Notes: generated from the letters alone by a model not told the origin. A stretch of 5,841 bases of DNA from an uncultured bacterium (GCA_903905325.1 CAIVGA010000039.1:1-5841); one strand, 5' to 3'. Shown: positions 1 through 5,189, numbered from the stretch's first letter. Program-made: numbers and translations.

Positions 1-101
1 ATTTGCGAATCATTCTCACTTAGAGTAAATCAATGTTTTGCGTTATCTCACCCCCATTAGCTATCCGCGGCTAAAAACTGCAATTATGTTATTATTATCA
101 T

Positions 102-320
102 ATGCAAAAACGAAAAAGATATTGGTTGAGAGGATTGGTAACAGGAATTATTGTTTATGTATTAGGTGTATTAATTGTTGCGATTGGTTGGCATAGTCCT
201 GATTGGGGTTATTTGCTCGGTCTAATCTTCGCTGTTTACTTTTGGCCAGTAATTATTATTGGTCTATTGGTAGGCTTAATTATTGGTAGAATAAAGAAGC
301 GTGAGAGTATAAATAAGTAA
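102..320 (+). CDS. Small two-helix membrane protein, function unknown
   Basis: A 72-residue protein that I cannot assign to a family. It has a basic N-terminus (MQKRKRYWLR), a hydrophobic segment at about residues 10-28, a short polar turn containing HSPDW (about 31-35), a second long hydrophobic segment at about 37-62, and a strongly basic tail (GRIKKRES). This predicts two transmembrane helices with both ends in the cytoplasm by the positive-inside rule. There is no cleavable signal peptide and no catalytic motif. Upstream there is no Shine-Dalgarno sequence. A TATTAT at 90-95 would place a transcript start at about the ATG, but no convincing -35 is visible. It ends 12 bases before rpiB and could be co-transcribed with it. 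Coding character is supported by the amphipathic layout, but homology cannot be judged from the sequence alone. Confidence 0.6.
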   Translation: MQKRKRYWLRGLVTGIIVYVLGVLIVAIGWHSPDWGYLLGLIFAVYFWPVIIIGLLVGLIIGRIKKRESINK

Positions 321-332
321 TATCATAACAGT

Positions 333-845
333 ATGAAAAAACAAACAAAAAATTTGAAAGCTTTGGGTTCGACGTCACCTTCACAACATCGTCCTTTGAT
401 CATCCTCGCCTCCGACCACGCTGGCTTTAACCTCAAGGAGTCTGTAAAGCAATTCATGCAGGATGAAAATTATCCTATCCTCGACGTTGGAGCTCACGAG
501 CTTGTGGAAGGTGATGATTATCCTACCTATATGGCCGCTGCTGCTCTCAAGGTCGCAGAAGATCTAACTGGAGCAACGAAGGCTATTATCTTTGGTGGAA
601 CAGGTGAAGGTGAAGCAATAGTTGCCAATCGTTTTCCTGGTGTTAGAGCTGCTGTTTGGAATGGTGGCAATGAAGAGATAGTGGAACTTTCTCGCAAACA
701 TAATGATAGTAATGTACTTTCTATAGGTGCACGTTTCGTTGATGAAAAGACTTGCTTACATATCATAGAGCTTTGGCTTACGACCTTATTCTCTGGCGAG
801 GAGCGACATAAGAGGAGAATTGCACAGATAGATGCTATTGAATAA
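333..845 (+). CDS. rpiB: Ribose-5-phosphate isomerase B, actinobacterial-type active site
   Basis: Cytosolic sugar-phosphate isomerase of the RpiB/LacAB family, interconverting ribose-5-P and ribulose-5-P in the non-oxidative pentose phosphate pathway. Visible hallmarks are ASDHAG at residues 26-31 (Asp28 and His29 at the substrate pocket), GGTGEGEAIVANR at 88-100 (phosphate loop), VRAAVW at 104-109, and KHNDSNVLSIGAR at 122-134 with His123 for ring opening. The catalytic Cys of the E. coli-type motif (CGTGIG) is Gly here. Instead Glu94 aligns with the Glu that serves as base in the Mycobacterium tuberculosis enzyme (motif GGSGNGE). The length, 170 residues, is slightly above the usual 145-160 because about 20 polar N-terminal residues precede the first strand. 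A TTG at 396 would give the conventional N-terminus, but ATG 333 is the only upstream ATG. There is no Shine-Dalgarno sequence. RpiB is the first enzyme of the pathway cluster. The family call is firm; the start is less certain. Confidence 0.93.
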   Translation: MKKQTKNLKALGSTSPSQHRPLIILASDHAGFNLKESVKQFMQDENYPILDVGAHELVEGDDYPTYMAAAALKVAEDLTGATKAIIFGGTGEGEAIVANRFPGVRAAVWNGGNEEIVELSRKHNDSNVLSIGARFVDEKTCLHIIELWLTTLFSGEERHKRRIAQIDAIE

Positions 846-855
846 AGCGGAAGCG

Positions 856-864
856 TGTGGATAA
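856..864 (-). promoter_or_regulatory. Perfect DnaA-box consensus (TTATCCACA on minus strand)
   Basis: TGTGGATAA on the plus strand is the exact reverse complement of the DnaA box TTATCCACA. It lies between the rpiB stop and the antitoxin promoter, eight bases before its -35. The sequence match is exact. Binding by DnaA, and any effect on the adjacent promoter, is inference. A second perfect box lies at 5190-5198. Confidence 0.45.
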
Positions 865-872
865 TTTATTAT

Positions 873-900
873 TTGACAAAACTATACCAAAGTATATACT
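873..900 (+). promoter_or_regulatory. Sigma70-type promoter of the first TA pair
   Basis: TTGACA at 873-878 and TATACT at 895-900 are separated by 16 bases, a near-consensus housekeeping promoter. Transcription would begin at about 907-908, on or one base before the antitoxin ATG at 908, so the message should be leaderless. The promoter probably also drives the toxin and the overlapping epimerase gene. Confidence 0.75.
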
Positions 901-902
901 TT
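889..902. promoter_or_regulatory. Palindromic operator candidate over the TA promoter -10
   Basis: AAAGTATATACTTT is a perfect 14-base palindrome that completely covers the -10 hexamer. RelB/DinJ ribbon-helix-helix antitoxins are known to repress their own promoters by binding palindromes there, so this is the natural operator for the antitoxin or TA complex. The palindrome is seen directly; the binding is inferred. Confidence 0.55.
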
Positions 903-907
903 AGCAT

Positions 908-1207
908 ATGACTACAACAACTACTAAAATTGCATCAAATACTAAGACCATGATCAGTATTAAGATGGATAAAAGTCTCAAGAAGGCTGCTCAAGAAACA
1001 GCTGATGAGATCGGTATTTCTTTGAGTACACTCATCAATAGTTTTTTGAAGAAGTTTGTGCGTGACAAAGAGGTTACTCTTTCTGCAGTTGAGAAACCAA
1101 ATGCTTATTTGAGAGCGGCTATCGAAGAAGGTAATAGGGAGTTTGAGGAAGGTAAATTACCAGTAGCTCATTCTGTTGATGAGCTTATGAAAGAATTGCG
1201 TTCGTAA
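908..1207 (+). CDS. RelB/DinJ-family antitoxin
   Basis: A 99-residue type II antitoxin. A threonine-rich start (residues 2-6) precedes a ribbon-helix-helix fold: the DNA-contacting strand ISIKM at 16-20, helix 1 at about 22-36 (DKSLKKAAQETADEIG), and the turn plus helix 2 from GISLSTLINSFLKKF at 36-50. This matches the DinJ/RelB pattern of a strand, then K-rich helix, then GxSxSxxIN. The C-terminal part (about 63-99, with many Glu and a SVDELMKEL ending) should be the flexible segment that wraps and neutralises the toxin. The toxin gene follows after 23 bases. ATG 908 fits the predicted transcript start. An internal ATG at 950 (Met15) would also leave the DNA-binding fold intact. It probably represses its own promoter through the palindrome at 889-902. 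The family call is strong; toxin specificity is inferred from adjacency. Confidence 0.85.
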   Translation: MTTTTTKIASNTKTMISIKMDKSLKKAAQETADEIGISLSTLINSFLKKFVRDKEVTLSAVEKPNAYLRAAIEEGNREFEEGKLPVAHSVDELMKELRS

Positions 1208-1230
1208 TTCTATACTGATATGCTAGGCGC

Positions 1231-1488
1231 ATGTTTTTCCGAACTTCTAGATTTAAGAAGTCTTTCGAGATGTTGCCTTCAAAGATACAAGCACAGGTTG
1301 TTTTACGACTTGATATCTTTTCTAAGAACAAATATGATCGTATTTTAGAAAATCATCCGCTTCATGGTGAATATGCTGGATATAGAAGTATAAATATTAC
1401 TAGTAATCTTAGACTAATCTATCAGGATAGAGGAAATGATGTTTATATATTGTATAATGTAGGAACTCATTCACAGCTTTATGAATAA
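1231..1488 (+). CDS. YafQ-like RelE-superfamily mRNA-interferase toxin
   Basis: An 85-residue toxin of the YafQ/RelE type, expected to cut mRNA in the ribosomal A site when not bound by its antitoxin. Diagnostic features are HPLHGEYAGYRSINI at 42-56 (YafQ proteins show HPLxGxxxGxRxxxI), the strand LRLIY at 60-64, and the closing GTHSQLY at 78-84. There His80 corresponds to the essential histidine of E. coli YafQ and Tyr84 lies near its C-terminal aromatic residue. His42 and His45 are further candidate active-site residues, so nothing obvious is missing and the toxin looks intact. It lacks a clear Shine-Dalgarno sequence and starts 23 bases after the antitoxin stop. Its last eight bases overlap the start of the epimerase gene, so toxin translation may be coupled to that of a central metabolic enzyme. 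Confidence 0.85.
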   Translation: MFFRTSRFKKSFEMLPSKIQAQVVLRLDIFSKNKYDRILENHPLHGEYAGYRSINITSNLRLIYQDRGNDVYILYNVGTHSQLYE

Positions 1489-2176
1489 ACCAACACAGAC
1501 AATGTCACCAAATTACGAAATAATCCCCGCCATTCTTCCGCAAGACTACGCAGAAGTTCTTGATAAAGTCGACAAGGTAAAAGGTCTCATTTCAAATATT
1601 CAGATCGATATTTGCGATGGCTATTTTGTGCCATCTTTCACTTGGCCATACAAAAAGCACGATGATTCGTTTGAGAAAATGCTTCACGAAGAGATCGGTC
1701 TACCAGATTGGCAGGATATTGAATACGAGTTTGATCTTATGGTAGATAAACCAGAAGAAAAGGTTGAAAGTTTTGTACAGATTGGTGCGTCTAGAATAAT
1801 TATTCACGCAGAATCAAAAGGTGACGTTGTTGGTGCAATAAATTTTTTACAAGGAAAAGTCGAAGTTGGTTTGGCTTTGAATATAGCTACTCCTATTAGT
1901 GCAATTGAACCATTCAAAGATATGATCCAGTTTATTCAATGTATGGGTATTAATCGTGTTGGTTATCAAGGTCAGTCTTTTGAGCCAAAAGTGCTCGATA
2001 AGATTCGTGAGATTCGTGAAAAATATCCAGATCTAATGATTTCTGTGGACGGAGCAGTTTCTCTTGAGACGGCACCGCAACTGCTTGATGCTGGTGCCGA
2101 TAGACTCGTAGTCGGCTCTGCTATTTTTAATGATGAGAATCCTGGGGAAGTTATAAGTAAATTACTTATGTTATAA
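1481..2176 (+). CDS. rpe: Divergent ribulose-phosphate 3-epimerase
   Basis: A 231-residue cytosolic TIM-barrel protein of the Rpe family, which interconverts ribulose-5-P and xylulose-5-P. Family landmarks in order are EIIPAIL at 13-19 (usual APSIL), IDICDGYFVPS at 42-52 (usual VDVMDGHFVPN), FDLMV at 84-88 (usual VHLM), IIIHAES at 106-112, GLALNIATP at 130-138, QGQSFEPKVL at 163-172, ISVDGAV at 187-193 and VVGSAIF at 210-216 (phosphate loop). Asp43 and Asp190, two metal ligands and acid/base residues, are present. The other two ligands, both His in characterised enzymes, are Gln41 and Asp85, and the Ser of APSIL is Ala, so activity and metal use may differ. The first ATG lies inside the toxin gene; ATG 1502 (Met8) is in frame and gives a start closer to the family norm. 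The fold and family are clear, but the reaction is only probable. Confidence 0.8.
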   Translation: MNKPTQTMSPNYEIIPAILPQDYAEVLDKVDKVKGLISNIQIDICDGYFVPSFTWPYKKHDDSFEKMLHEEIGLPDWQDIEYEFDLMVDKPEEKVESFVQIGASRIIIHAESKGDVVGAINFLQGKVEVGLALNIATPISAIEPFKDMIQFIQCMGINRVGYQGQSFEPKVLDKIREIREKYPDLMISVDGAVSLETAPQLLDAGADRLVVGSAIFNDENPGEVISKLLML

Positions 2177-2177
2177 T
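2169..2177 (+). promoter_or_regulatory. Extended -10 promoter before transketolase N gene
   Basis: TGTTATAAT (TG-n-TATAAT, perfect -10 at 2172-2177) overlaps the last codons of rpe. The predicted start, at about 2184, is only about three bases before the ATG at 2187. No good -35 is visible at normal spacing, which is typical of extended -10 promoters. AT-richness makes chance matches possible, so this is a moderate call. Confidence 0.45.
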
Positions 2178-2186
2178 TATCTCACT

Positions 2187-3059
2187 ATGCCTCTTGTTCT
2201 TACTGATGCAAAAGTTCTCATCCTCGAAAATAAAGCTCGAGAAATTCGTCGGTCAATTATTGAGTCTTTGATTGAGGCAAAATCTGGCCACACTGCAGGT
2301 CCCTTGGATATGGCTGATATTTTTACATATTTATATTTTCACGCACTCAAACATGATCCAAAGAATCCAACTTGGCAATACCGTGATCGCCTAGTACTTT
2401 CCAACGGTCACATTTGTCCAGTTCTTTATGCAACAATGGCACATGCTGGATATTTCCCTGTAGAAAAATTAAAGACTTTGCGTAAACTTGGCTCATCACT
2501 CCAAGGCCATCCTCATCGTGAATGGCTTCCAAGTCTTGAAACATCATCTGGCCCACTCGGCTCTGGACTTTCACAGGCAATAGGAATGACACTCGTGGAT
2601 AGAATAGATAATGGAAAAAGTTCTGGTAAACAATTTTATTGTCTAATGGGAGACGGCGAGCTCAATGAAGGAAATTGCTGGGAAGCAGCTATGCTTGCCG
2701 GAAAAGAGAAGATTCAAAATCTCACAGTTATTGTTGACCGTAACAATATTCAAATTGACGGTTTCACAGAAGATATTATGCCTTTAAATCCACTTGTAGA
2801 TAAGTGGCGTGCTTTCAATTGGCATGTGCAAGAGATCGATGGTCATAATTTCCGTGATATTGACCGTGCGATAGGTGAGGCTCATGCAGTTTTTGATAGA
2901 CCATCCGTGATTATTGCTAATACTATTCCATCAAAAGGTATTCCAGAATTTGAGCGTAAGTTCGAATGGCATGGCAAGCCACCAGGTACAGTGGAGGAAA
3001 TAGAGACGGCTTTGCGTGCGGTGAGAACGCTTGGTGGGAGGGTGAAAGCTGGAGAGTAA
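2187..3059 (+). CDS. Transketolase, N-terminal (TPP pyrophosphate-binding) subunit
   Basis: A 290-residue protein equal to the first domain of transketolase, which moves two-carbon ketol units between sugar phosphates using thiamine diphosphate and a divalent metal. Visible motifs are SGHTAGPLDMADI at 33-45 (His35), LSNGHICPVLYA at 71-82 (His75), QGHPH at 106-110, TSSGPLGSGLSQA at 119-131, the TPP/metal signature beginning GDGELNEGNCWEA at 155-167 and closing with DRNN at 184-187, and FEWHGKPPG at 259-267 with the substrate-site His262. All expected ligands are present. The protein ends before the pyrimidine-binding domain, which is encoded at 3904-4944. Split transketolases occur in archaea and several bacteria, where the halves are normally adjacent. 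The gene follows rpe by 10 bases, has no Shine-Dalgarno sequence, and probably has its own near-leaderless promoter. It should be inactive without the C subunit. Confidence 0.94.
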   Translation: MPLVLTDAKVLILENKAREIRRSIIESLIEAKSGHTAGPLDMADIFTYLYFHALKHDPKNPTWQYRDRLVLSNGHICPVLYATMAHAGYFPVEKLKTLRKLGSSLQGHPHREWLPSLETSSGPLGSGLSQAIGMTLVDRIDNGKSSGKQFYCLMGDGELNEGNCWEAAMLAGKEKIQNLTVIVDRNNIQIDGFTEDIMPLNPLVDKWRAFNWHVQEIDGHNFRDIDRAIGEAHAVFDRPSVIIANTIPSKGIPEFERKFEWHGKPPGTVEEIETALRAVRTLGGRVKAGE

Positions 3060-3067
3060 GCTTTTTT
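3045..3067 (+). terminator. Possible weak intrinsic terminator after transketolase N gene
   Basis: AAAGCT and AGCTTT form a six-pair stem around an eight-base loop, straddling the stop codon, and run directly into a six-T tract. The stem is short and AU-rich, so termination would be partial at most. It would separate the metabolic unit from the following TA promoter. Confidence 0.25.
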
Positions 3068-3078
3068 GTAAGAGCAGT

Positions 3079-3106
3079 TTGACTTCAAATAAAAAAGGCA
3101 TATAAT
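3079..3106 (+). promoter_or_regulatory. Sigma70-type promoter of the second TA pair
   Basis: TTGACT at 3079-3084 and a perfect TATAAT at 3101-3106, separated by 16 bases. The expected start is about 3113, leaving roughly four bases before the ATG at 3117, so the message is nearly leaderless. It probably transcribes the TA pair, the membrane protein and the transketolase C gene, since no better promoter lies before the latter. Confidence 0.75.
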
Positions 3107-3116
3107 TTTACTACTT

Positions 3117-3302
3117 ATGACTAATAAACAAATTACATTACTTATTAAAGAAACCGTTGCTAATGCTGTTGGTGAGATTTTTAATGATCCAGATATTGGC
3201 AAAACGGTTAATAAGTCTTTTGTGAATAGTGTTATTAAGGCACGTCAAGGTAAAGACAAATCTTTAACCATAAATCAATTCCGTAAACAGTATGGTTTTT
3301 AG
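3117..3302 (+). CDS. Putative antitoxin of the second TA pair
   Basis: A 61-residue protein that I do not recognise by sequence; the antitoxin role is inferred from position. It sits directly behind a strong promoter, is small and charged, and overlaps the following RelE/ParE-type toxin by 11 bases, a classic type II arrangement. Residues about 3-26 look helical (KQITLLIKETVANAVGEIF). A middle segment (27-42) resembles a second helix, and the Lys-rich tail with SLTINQFRKQYGF (49-61) probably contacts the toxin. No ribbon-helix-helix, AbrB or Phd signature is evident, so it may belong to an uncharacterised antitoxin group. Whether it binds DNA cannot be told, and no clear palindrome is seen at its promoter. 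Confidence 0.62.
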   Translation: MTNKQITLLIKETVANAVGEIFNDPDIGKTVNKSFVNSVIKARQGKDKSLTINQFRKQYGF

Positions 3303-3573
3303 AGAGCCTAAATGGACATTAGCACTTACATTGAGTGCACAGAAAGATATTACTAAACTAGATAATCAAATAGTGAAAGAAGTCCTAGAAAAGTTGAGTT
3401 GGTTAGAAAGTAATTTTAATGCGATTTTGCCCAGAAGACTCTCGGCGGATTTGTCGGGTTTCTATAAATTAAGAATTGGAGATTATCGAGCAGTTTATGA
3501 TTTTAATGTCAGAAATTTAGTGATAAAAGTTTATAGGGTGGAACATAGATCAAAAGTGTATAAAAAGAAATAA
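3292..3573 (+). CDS. RelE/ParE-superfamily toxin
   Basis: A 93-residue toxin of the RelE/ParE fold. After the N-terminal strand WTLALTLSAQKDI (8-20) come two helices (about 21-40, including the KLDNQIVKEVLEKL stretch). The signature follows: RRLSADLSGFYKLRIGDYRAVY at 48-69 (split here as RRLSADLSG, FYKLRIGDYR, AVY), then the strand NLVIKVYRVEHR at 75-86 and SKVY at 87-90. Arg61, Arg66, His85/Arg86 and Tyr90 occupy the positions of catalytic or RNA-binding residues in RelE-type interferases, so the toxin appears intact. The pattern fits RelE better than ParE, but gyrase-poisoning ParE activity cannot be excluded. The start is inside the putative antitoxin gene, with no Shine-Dalgarno sequence, so it is probably translated by coupling. 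Two sampled lines (3301-3420) are about 31% GC, lower than the surrounding transketolase genes. Confidence 0.82.
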   Translation: MVFREPKWTLALTLSAQKDITKLDNQIVKEVLEKLSWLESNFNAILPRRLSADLSGFYKLRIGDYRAVYDFNVRNLVIKVYRVEHRSKVYKKK

Positions 3574-3581
3574 TAATTATT

Positions 3582-3902
3582 ATGAAAAATATAACAAAAT
3601 CAATTATCTGGTTCGCAGTCTTTCCTGTTTCACTTTGTGTGGCACGCTTTATAGGAAGTTTCCATTATTGGCCAAAGTCTTTTATAGACCCGTTTGTTCT
3701 GGCAGAAATAGTTATTTTTCTAGTTATTTGTACTTCTTTTGTATCGATTGTTTTTGCTACCAAAATTACTATGCCTAATCTCAAAAAGAAATGGGCCGTT
3801 GTAATCACTCTAACAATACTAAATGTCTTAGCAATAGTTTTTTGTGCATTTTTATTAATGATGTTTATTTTTATTATTCCTGGCTTGGGAAGCATTAATT
3901 AA
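3582..3902 (+). CDS. Small three-helix membrane protein, function unknown
   Basis: A 106-residue protein without a recognisable family. Hydrophobic segments lie at about residues 8-26, 38-60 and 72-101, separated by FHYWPKSF (27-34) and a basic loop ITMPNLKKKW (62-71). This predicts three transmembrane helices, the last long and rich in Phe, Ile and Met. There is no lipobox and no catalytic motif. It starts eight bases after the toxin stop and ends one base before the transketolase C gene, so it must share their transcript. It seems to have travelled with, or been inserted beside, the second TA pair, since it lies between two halves of one enzyme to which it has no evident relation. No Shine-Dalgarno sequence precedes the ATG. 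Confidence 0.6.
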   Translation: MKNITKSIIWFAVFPVSLCVARFIGSFHYWPKSFIDPFVLAEIVIFLVICTSFVSIVFATKITMPNLKKKWAVVITLTILNVLAIVFCAFLLMMFIFIIPGLGSIN

Positions 3903-3903
3903 C

Positions 3904-4944
3904 ATGCCCCTAAACCCCCTTCAAAAACTTAACCCTCATCTTTTCGACAAGAACGTCGAGCAAATTCCTATTCGCAAAGGTTTTGGTGAAGGTTTACTCA
4001 AAGCTGCTGAATTAGATAAGCGAATTGTTGGACTTTGCGCTGACCTTACAGATTCTACTCAGATGCAATCTTTTAAGCAGAAATTTCCAGAAAGATTTAT
4101 AGAAATGGGTGTAGCTGAACAAAATTTAGTAACGGTGGCAAGTGGAATGGCAGCGATGGGGAAGATTCCTTTCATAAGTTCTTATGCCGTTTTTAGCCCT
4201 GGTCGCAACTGGGAGCAGATTCGTACGACGGTTTGTTACAACAATGTTCCAGTGAAGATCGCTGGTTCACACGCTGGTGTTTCTGTTGGTCCAGACGGTG
4301 GATCGCATCAAGCTCTTGAAGACATTGCACTGACACGTGTCTTGCCGAGAATGGTTGTTATTTCTCCATGTGATGCCATTGAAGCTCGTAAAGCTACACT
4401 TGCTGCTGCAAAAACCGATCAACCGACTTATATCAGACTGGCTCGTGAGAAGACTCCTATTATTACCACCGAAGAAACGCCATTTGAAATTGGTAAGGCG
4501 CAAATTATTTTTAGATCGTATGCTGCAACTTCCAACAATCCGTCAATGAACTTGCCAACATTAAAGTCTGACGTAGGTATTATTGCTACTGGTGCACTCC
4601 TTTTCCGTGCCCTAAATGTTGCCAAGAAGCTCGAGGCTGATGGTAAAAAAGTTACTGTTATGAATTTGGCTACAATTAAACCTCTTGATGAAGAAGCTGT
4701 TATTAAGTTGGCACAAGAGTCTGGTGCAATAGTCACAGTCGAGGAGCATCAAATTGCTGGCGGTATGGGATCTGCCGTTGCAGAATGTCTCGCAAAAAAT
4801 TATCCAGTACCTATAGAATTTGTTGGTGTTAATGACAAATTTGGTCAGTCTGGAACCCCTGAGGAATTAATAGAACTTTACGGTATGGGTGAAAAAGATA
4901 TTTTGACCGCTGTTTACAAGGTGATGTTGCGAAAAAATAAATAG
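3904..4944 (+). CDS. Transketolase, C-terminal (pyrimidine-binding plus C-domain) subunit
   Basis: A 346-residue partner of the subunit at 2187-3059; together (636 residues) they equal a slightly short full transketolase. The pyrimidine-binding domain covers about residues 20-200. It carries GLCADLTDST at 43-52, FIEMGVAEQNLV at 65-76 with Glu72 as the catalytic glutamate that activates the TPP aminopyrimidine, SYAVFSPGRNWEQIR at 93-107, GSHAGVSVGPDGGSHQALED at 121-140 with substrate-site histidines, and PTYIRLAREKTP at 174-185. The C-domain (about 222-346) has GIIATGALLFRAL, VTVMNLATIKPLD and VTVEEHQIAGGMGSAVAE (277-294). A polar linker of about 18 residues (204-221) joins the two. No key residue is missing. 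The start follows the membrane-protein stop by one base; only a weak GGGAAG lies 11 bases upstream, so coupling is likely. It is separated from its N-terminal partner by 844 bases. Confidence 0.94.
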   Translation: MPLNPLQKLNPHLFDKNVEQIPIRKGFGEGLLKAAELDKRIVGLCADLTDSTQMQSFKQKFPERFIEMGVAEQNLVTVASGMAAMGKIPFISSYAVFSPGRNWEQIRTTVCYNNVPVKIAGSHAGVSVGPDGGSHQALEDIALTRVLPRMVVISPCDAIEARKATLAAAKTDQPTYIRLAREKTPIITTEETPFEIGKAQIIFRSYAATSNNPSMNLPTLKSDVGIIATGALLFRALNVAKKLEADGKKVTVMNLATIKPLDEEAVIKLAQESGAIVTVEEHQIAGGMGSAVAECLAKNYPVPIEFVGVNDKFGQSGTPEELIELYGMGEKDILTAVYKVMLRKNK

Positions 4945-5081
4945 AATTGTAGTATTATTCCATGACTAACGTCATTATAAAGTTCAAATTGAATTCTCAA
5001 AATTAATTAAAGAAACAGGCTCCAAACCATTGGGGTCTGATTTGAAATAGTTCTTCAACAACCAAATAGGAGAAAATAGTT

Positions 5082-5174
5082 ATGGAACCGCGCATATATA
5101 TCCCAAAAAAGGGGGTATATCTGCGCAGTTTTTATTTGCTTGGTTTTGGTGAGTTTATAGGCCTTGATATATAA
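5082..5174 (+). CDS. Possible 30-codon small ORF with a strong Shine-Dalgarno
   Basis: ATG 5082 opens a 30-codon frame ending in TAA at 5172-5174. The peptide begins MEPRIYIPKKGVYLR and ends GEFIGLDI; it matches nothing I know. Support is an AGGAG at 5068-5072 spaced nine bases from the ATG, the only strong ribosome binding site in the window. Against it, the frame runs straight through the terminator hairpin at 5090-5133, whose symmetry dictates its codons. If translated, the ribosome would disrupt the terminator, as a leader peptide does in attenuation. A chance frame is equally possible. Confidence 0.25.
   Translation: MEPRIYIPKKGVYLRSFYLLGFGEFIGLDI
5090..5136 (+). terminator. Strong intrinsic terminator
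   Basis: GCGCA at 5090-5094 pairs with TGCGC at 5122-5126. After one T-C mismatch, ATATA, T (G-U wobble) and CCC at 5096-5104 pair with 5112-5120. The loop is A-rich (5105-5111). TTTTTATTT follows from 5129. A stem of about 14 pairs with a T-tract is a convincing rho-independent terminator, ending transcription from the pathway cluster or from a small RNA before the mraZ promoter. Confidence 0.8.
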
Positions 5175-5180
5175 GTGGGA
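5173..5180 (+). promoter_or_regulatory. AAGTGGGA box 1 (putative MraZ site)
   Basis: AAGTGGGA, identical to the core of the two boxes at the mraZ promoter, lies 52 bases (about five helical turns) upstream of box 2. MraZ proteins are known to bind direct repeats containing GTGGG or AAAGTG upstream of their own gene. Its distance makes this box less certain than boxes 2 and 3. Confidence 0.45.
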
Positions 5181-5189
5181 CGCCCCTAG

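Noticed and set aside
1..60. Open frame 1 from base 1 to TAG at 58-60 as the end of an upstream gene
   Set aside because: Nineteen codons without any recognisable motif; this length is expected by chance.
57..74. TTAGC/GCTAA inverted repeat around CCGCGG as a terminator of an upstream gene
   Set aside because: The stem is five pairs with no T-tract on either side, and no upstream coding frame can be recognised.
3079..3130. Operator palindrome at the second TA promoter
   Set aside because: I looked for inverted repeats around TTGACT/TATAAT and found none beyond short AT-only matches.
2882..3202. 106-codon minus-strand frame spanning the tktN end and the second TA promoter
   Set aside because: It runs antisense through conserved transketolase motifs and a strong plus-strand promoter, with no family resemblance.
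4267..4736. Alternative frames (minus 4267-4503, plus 4337-4549, minus 4428-4736) inside tktC
   Set aside because: All overlap the conserved transketolase C reading frame and have implausible compositions.
4962..5006. 14-codon ATG-started frame after tktC
   Set aside because: Too short, no ribosome binding site, and no conserved feature.
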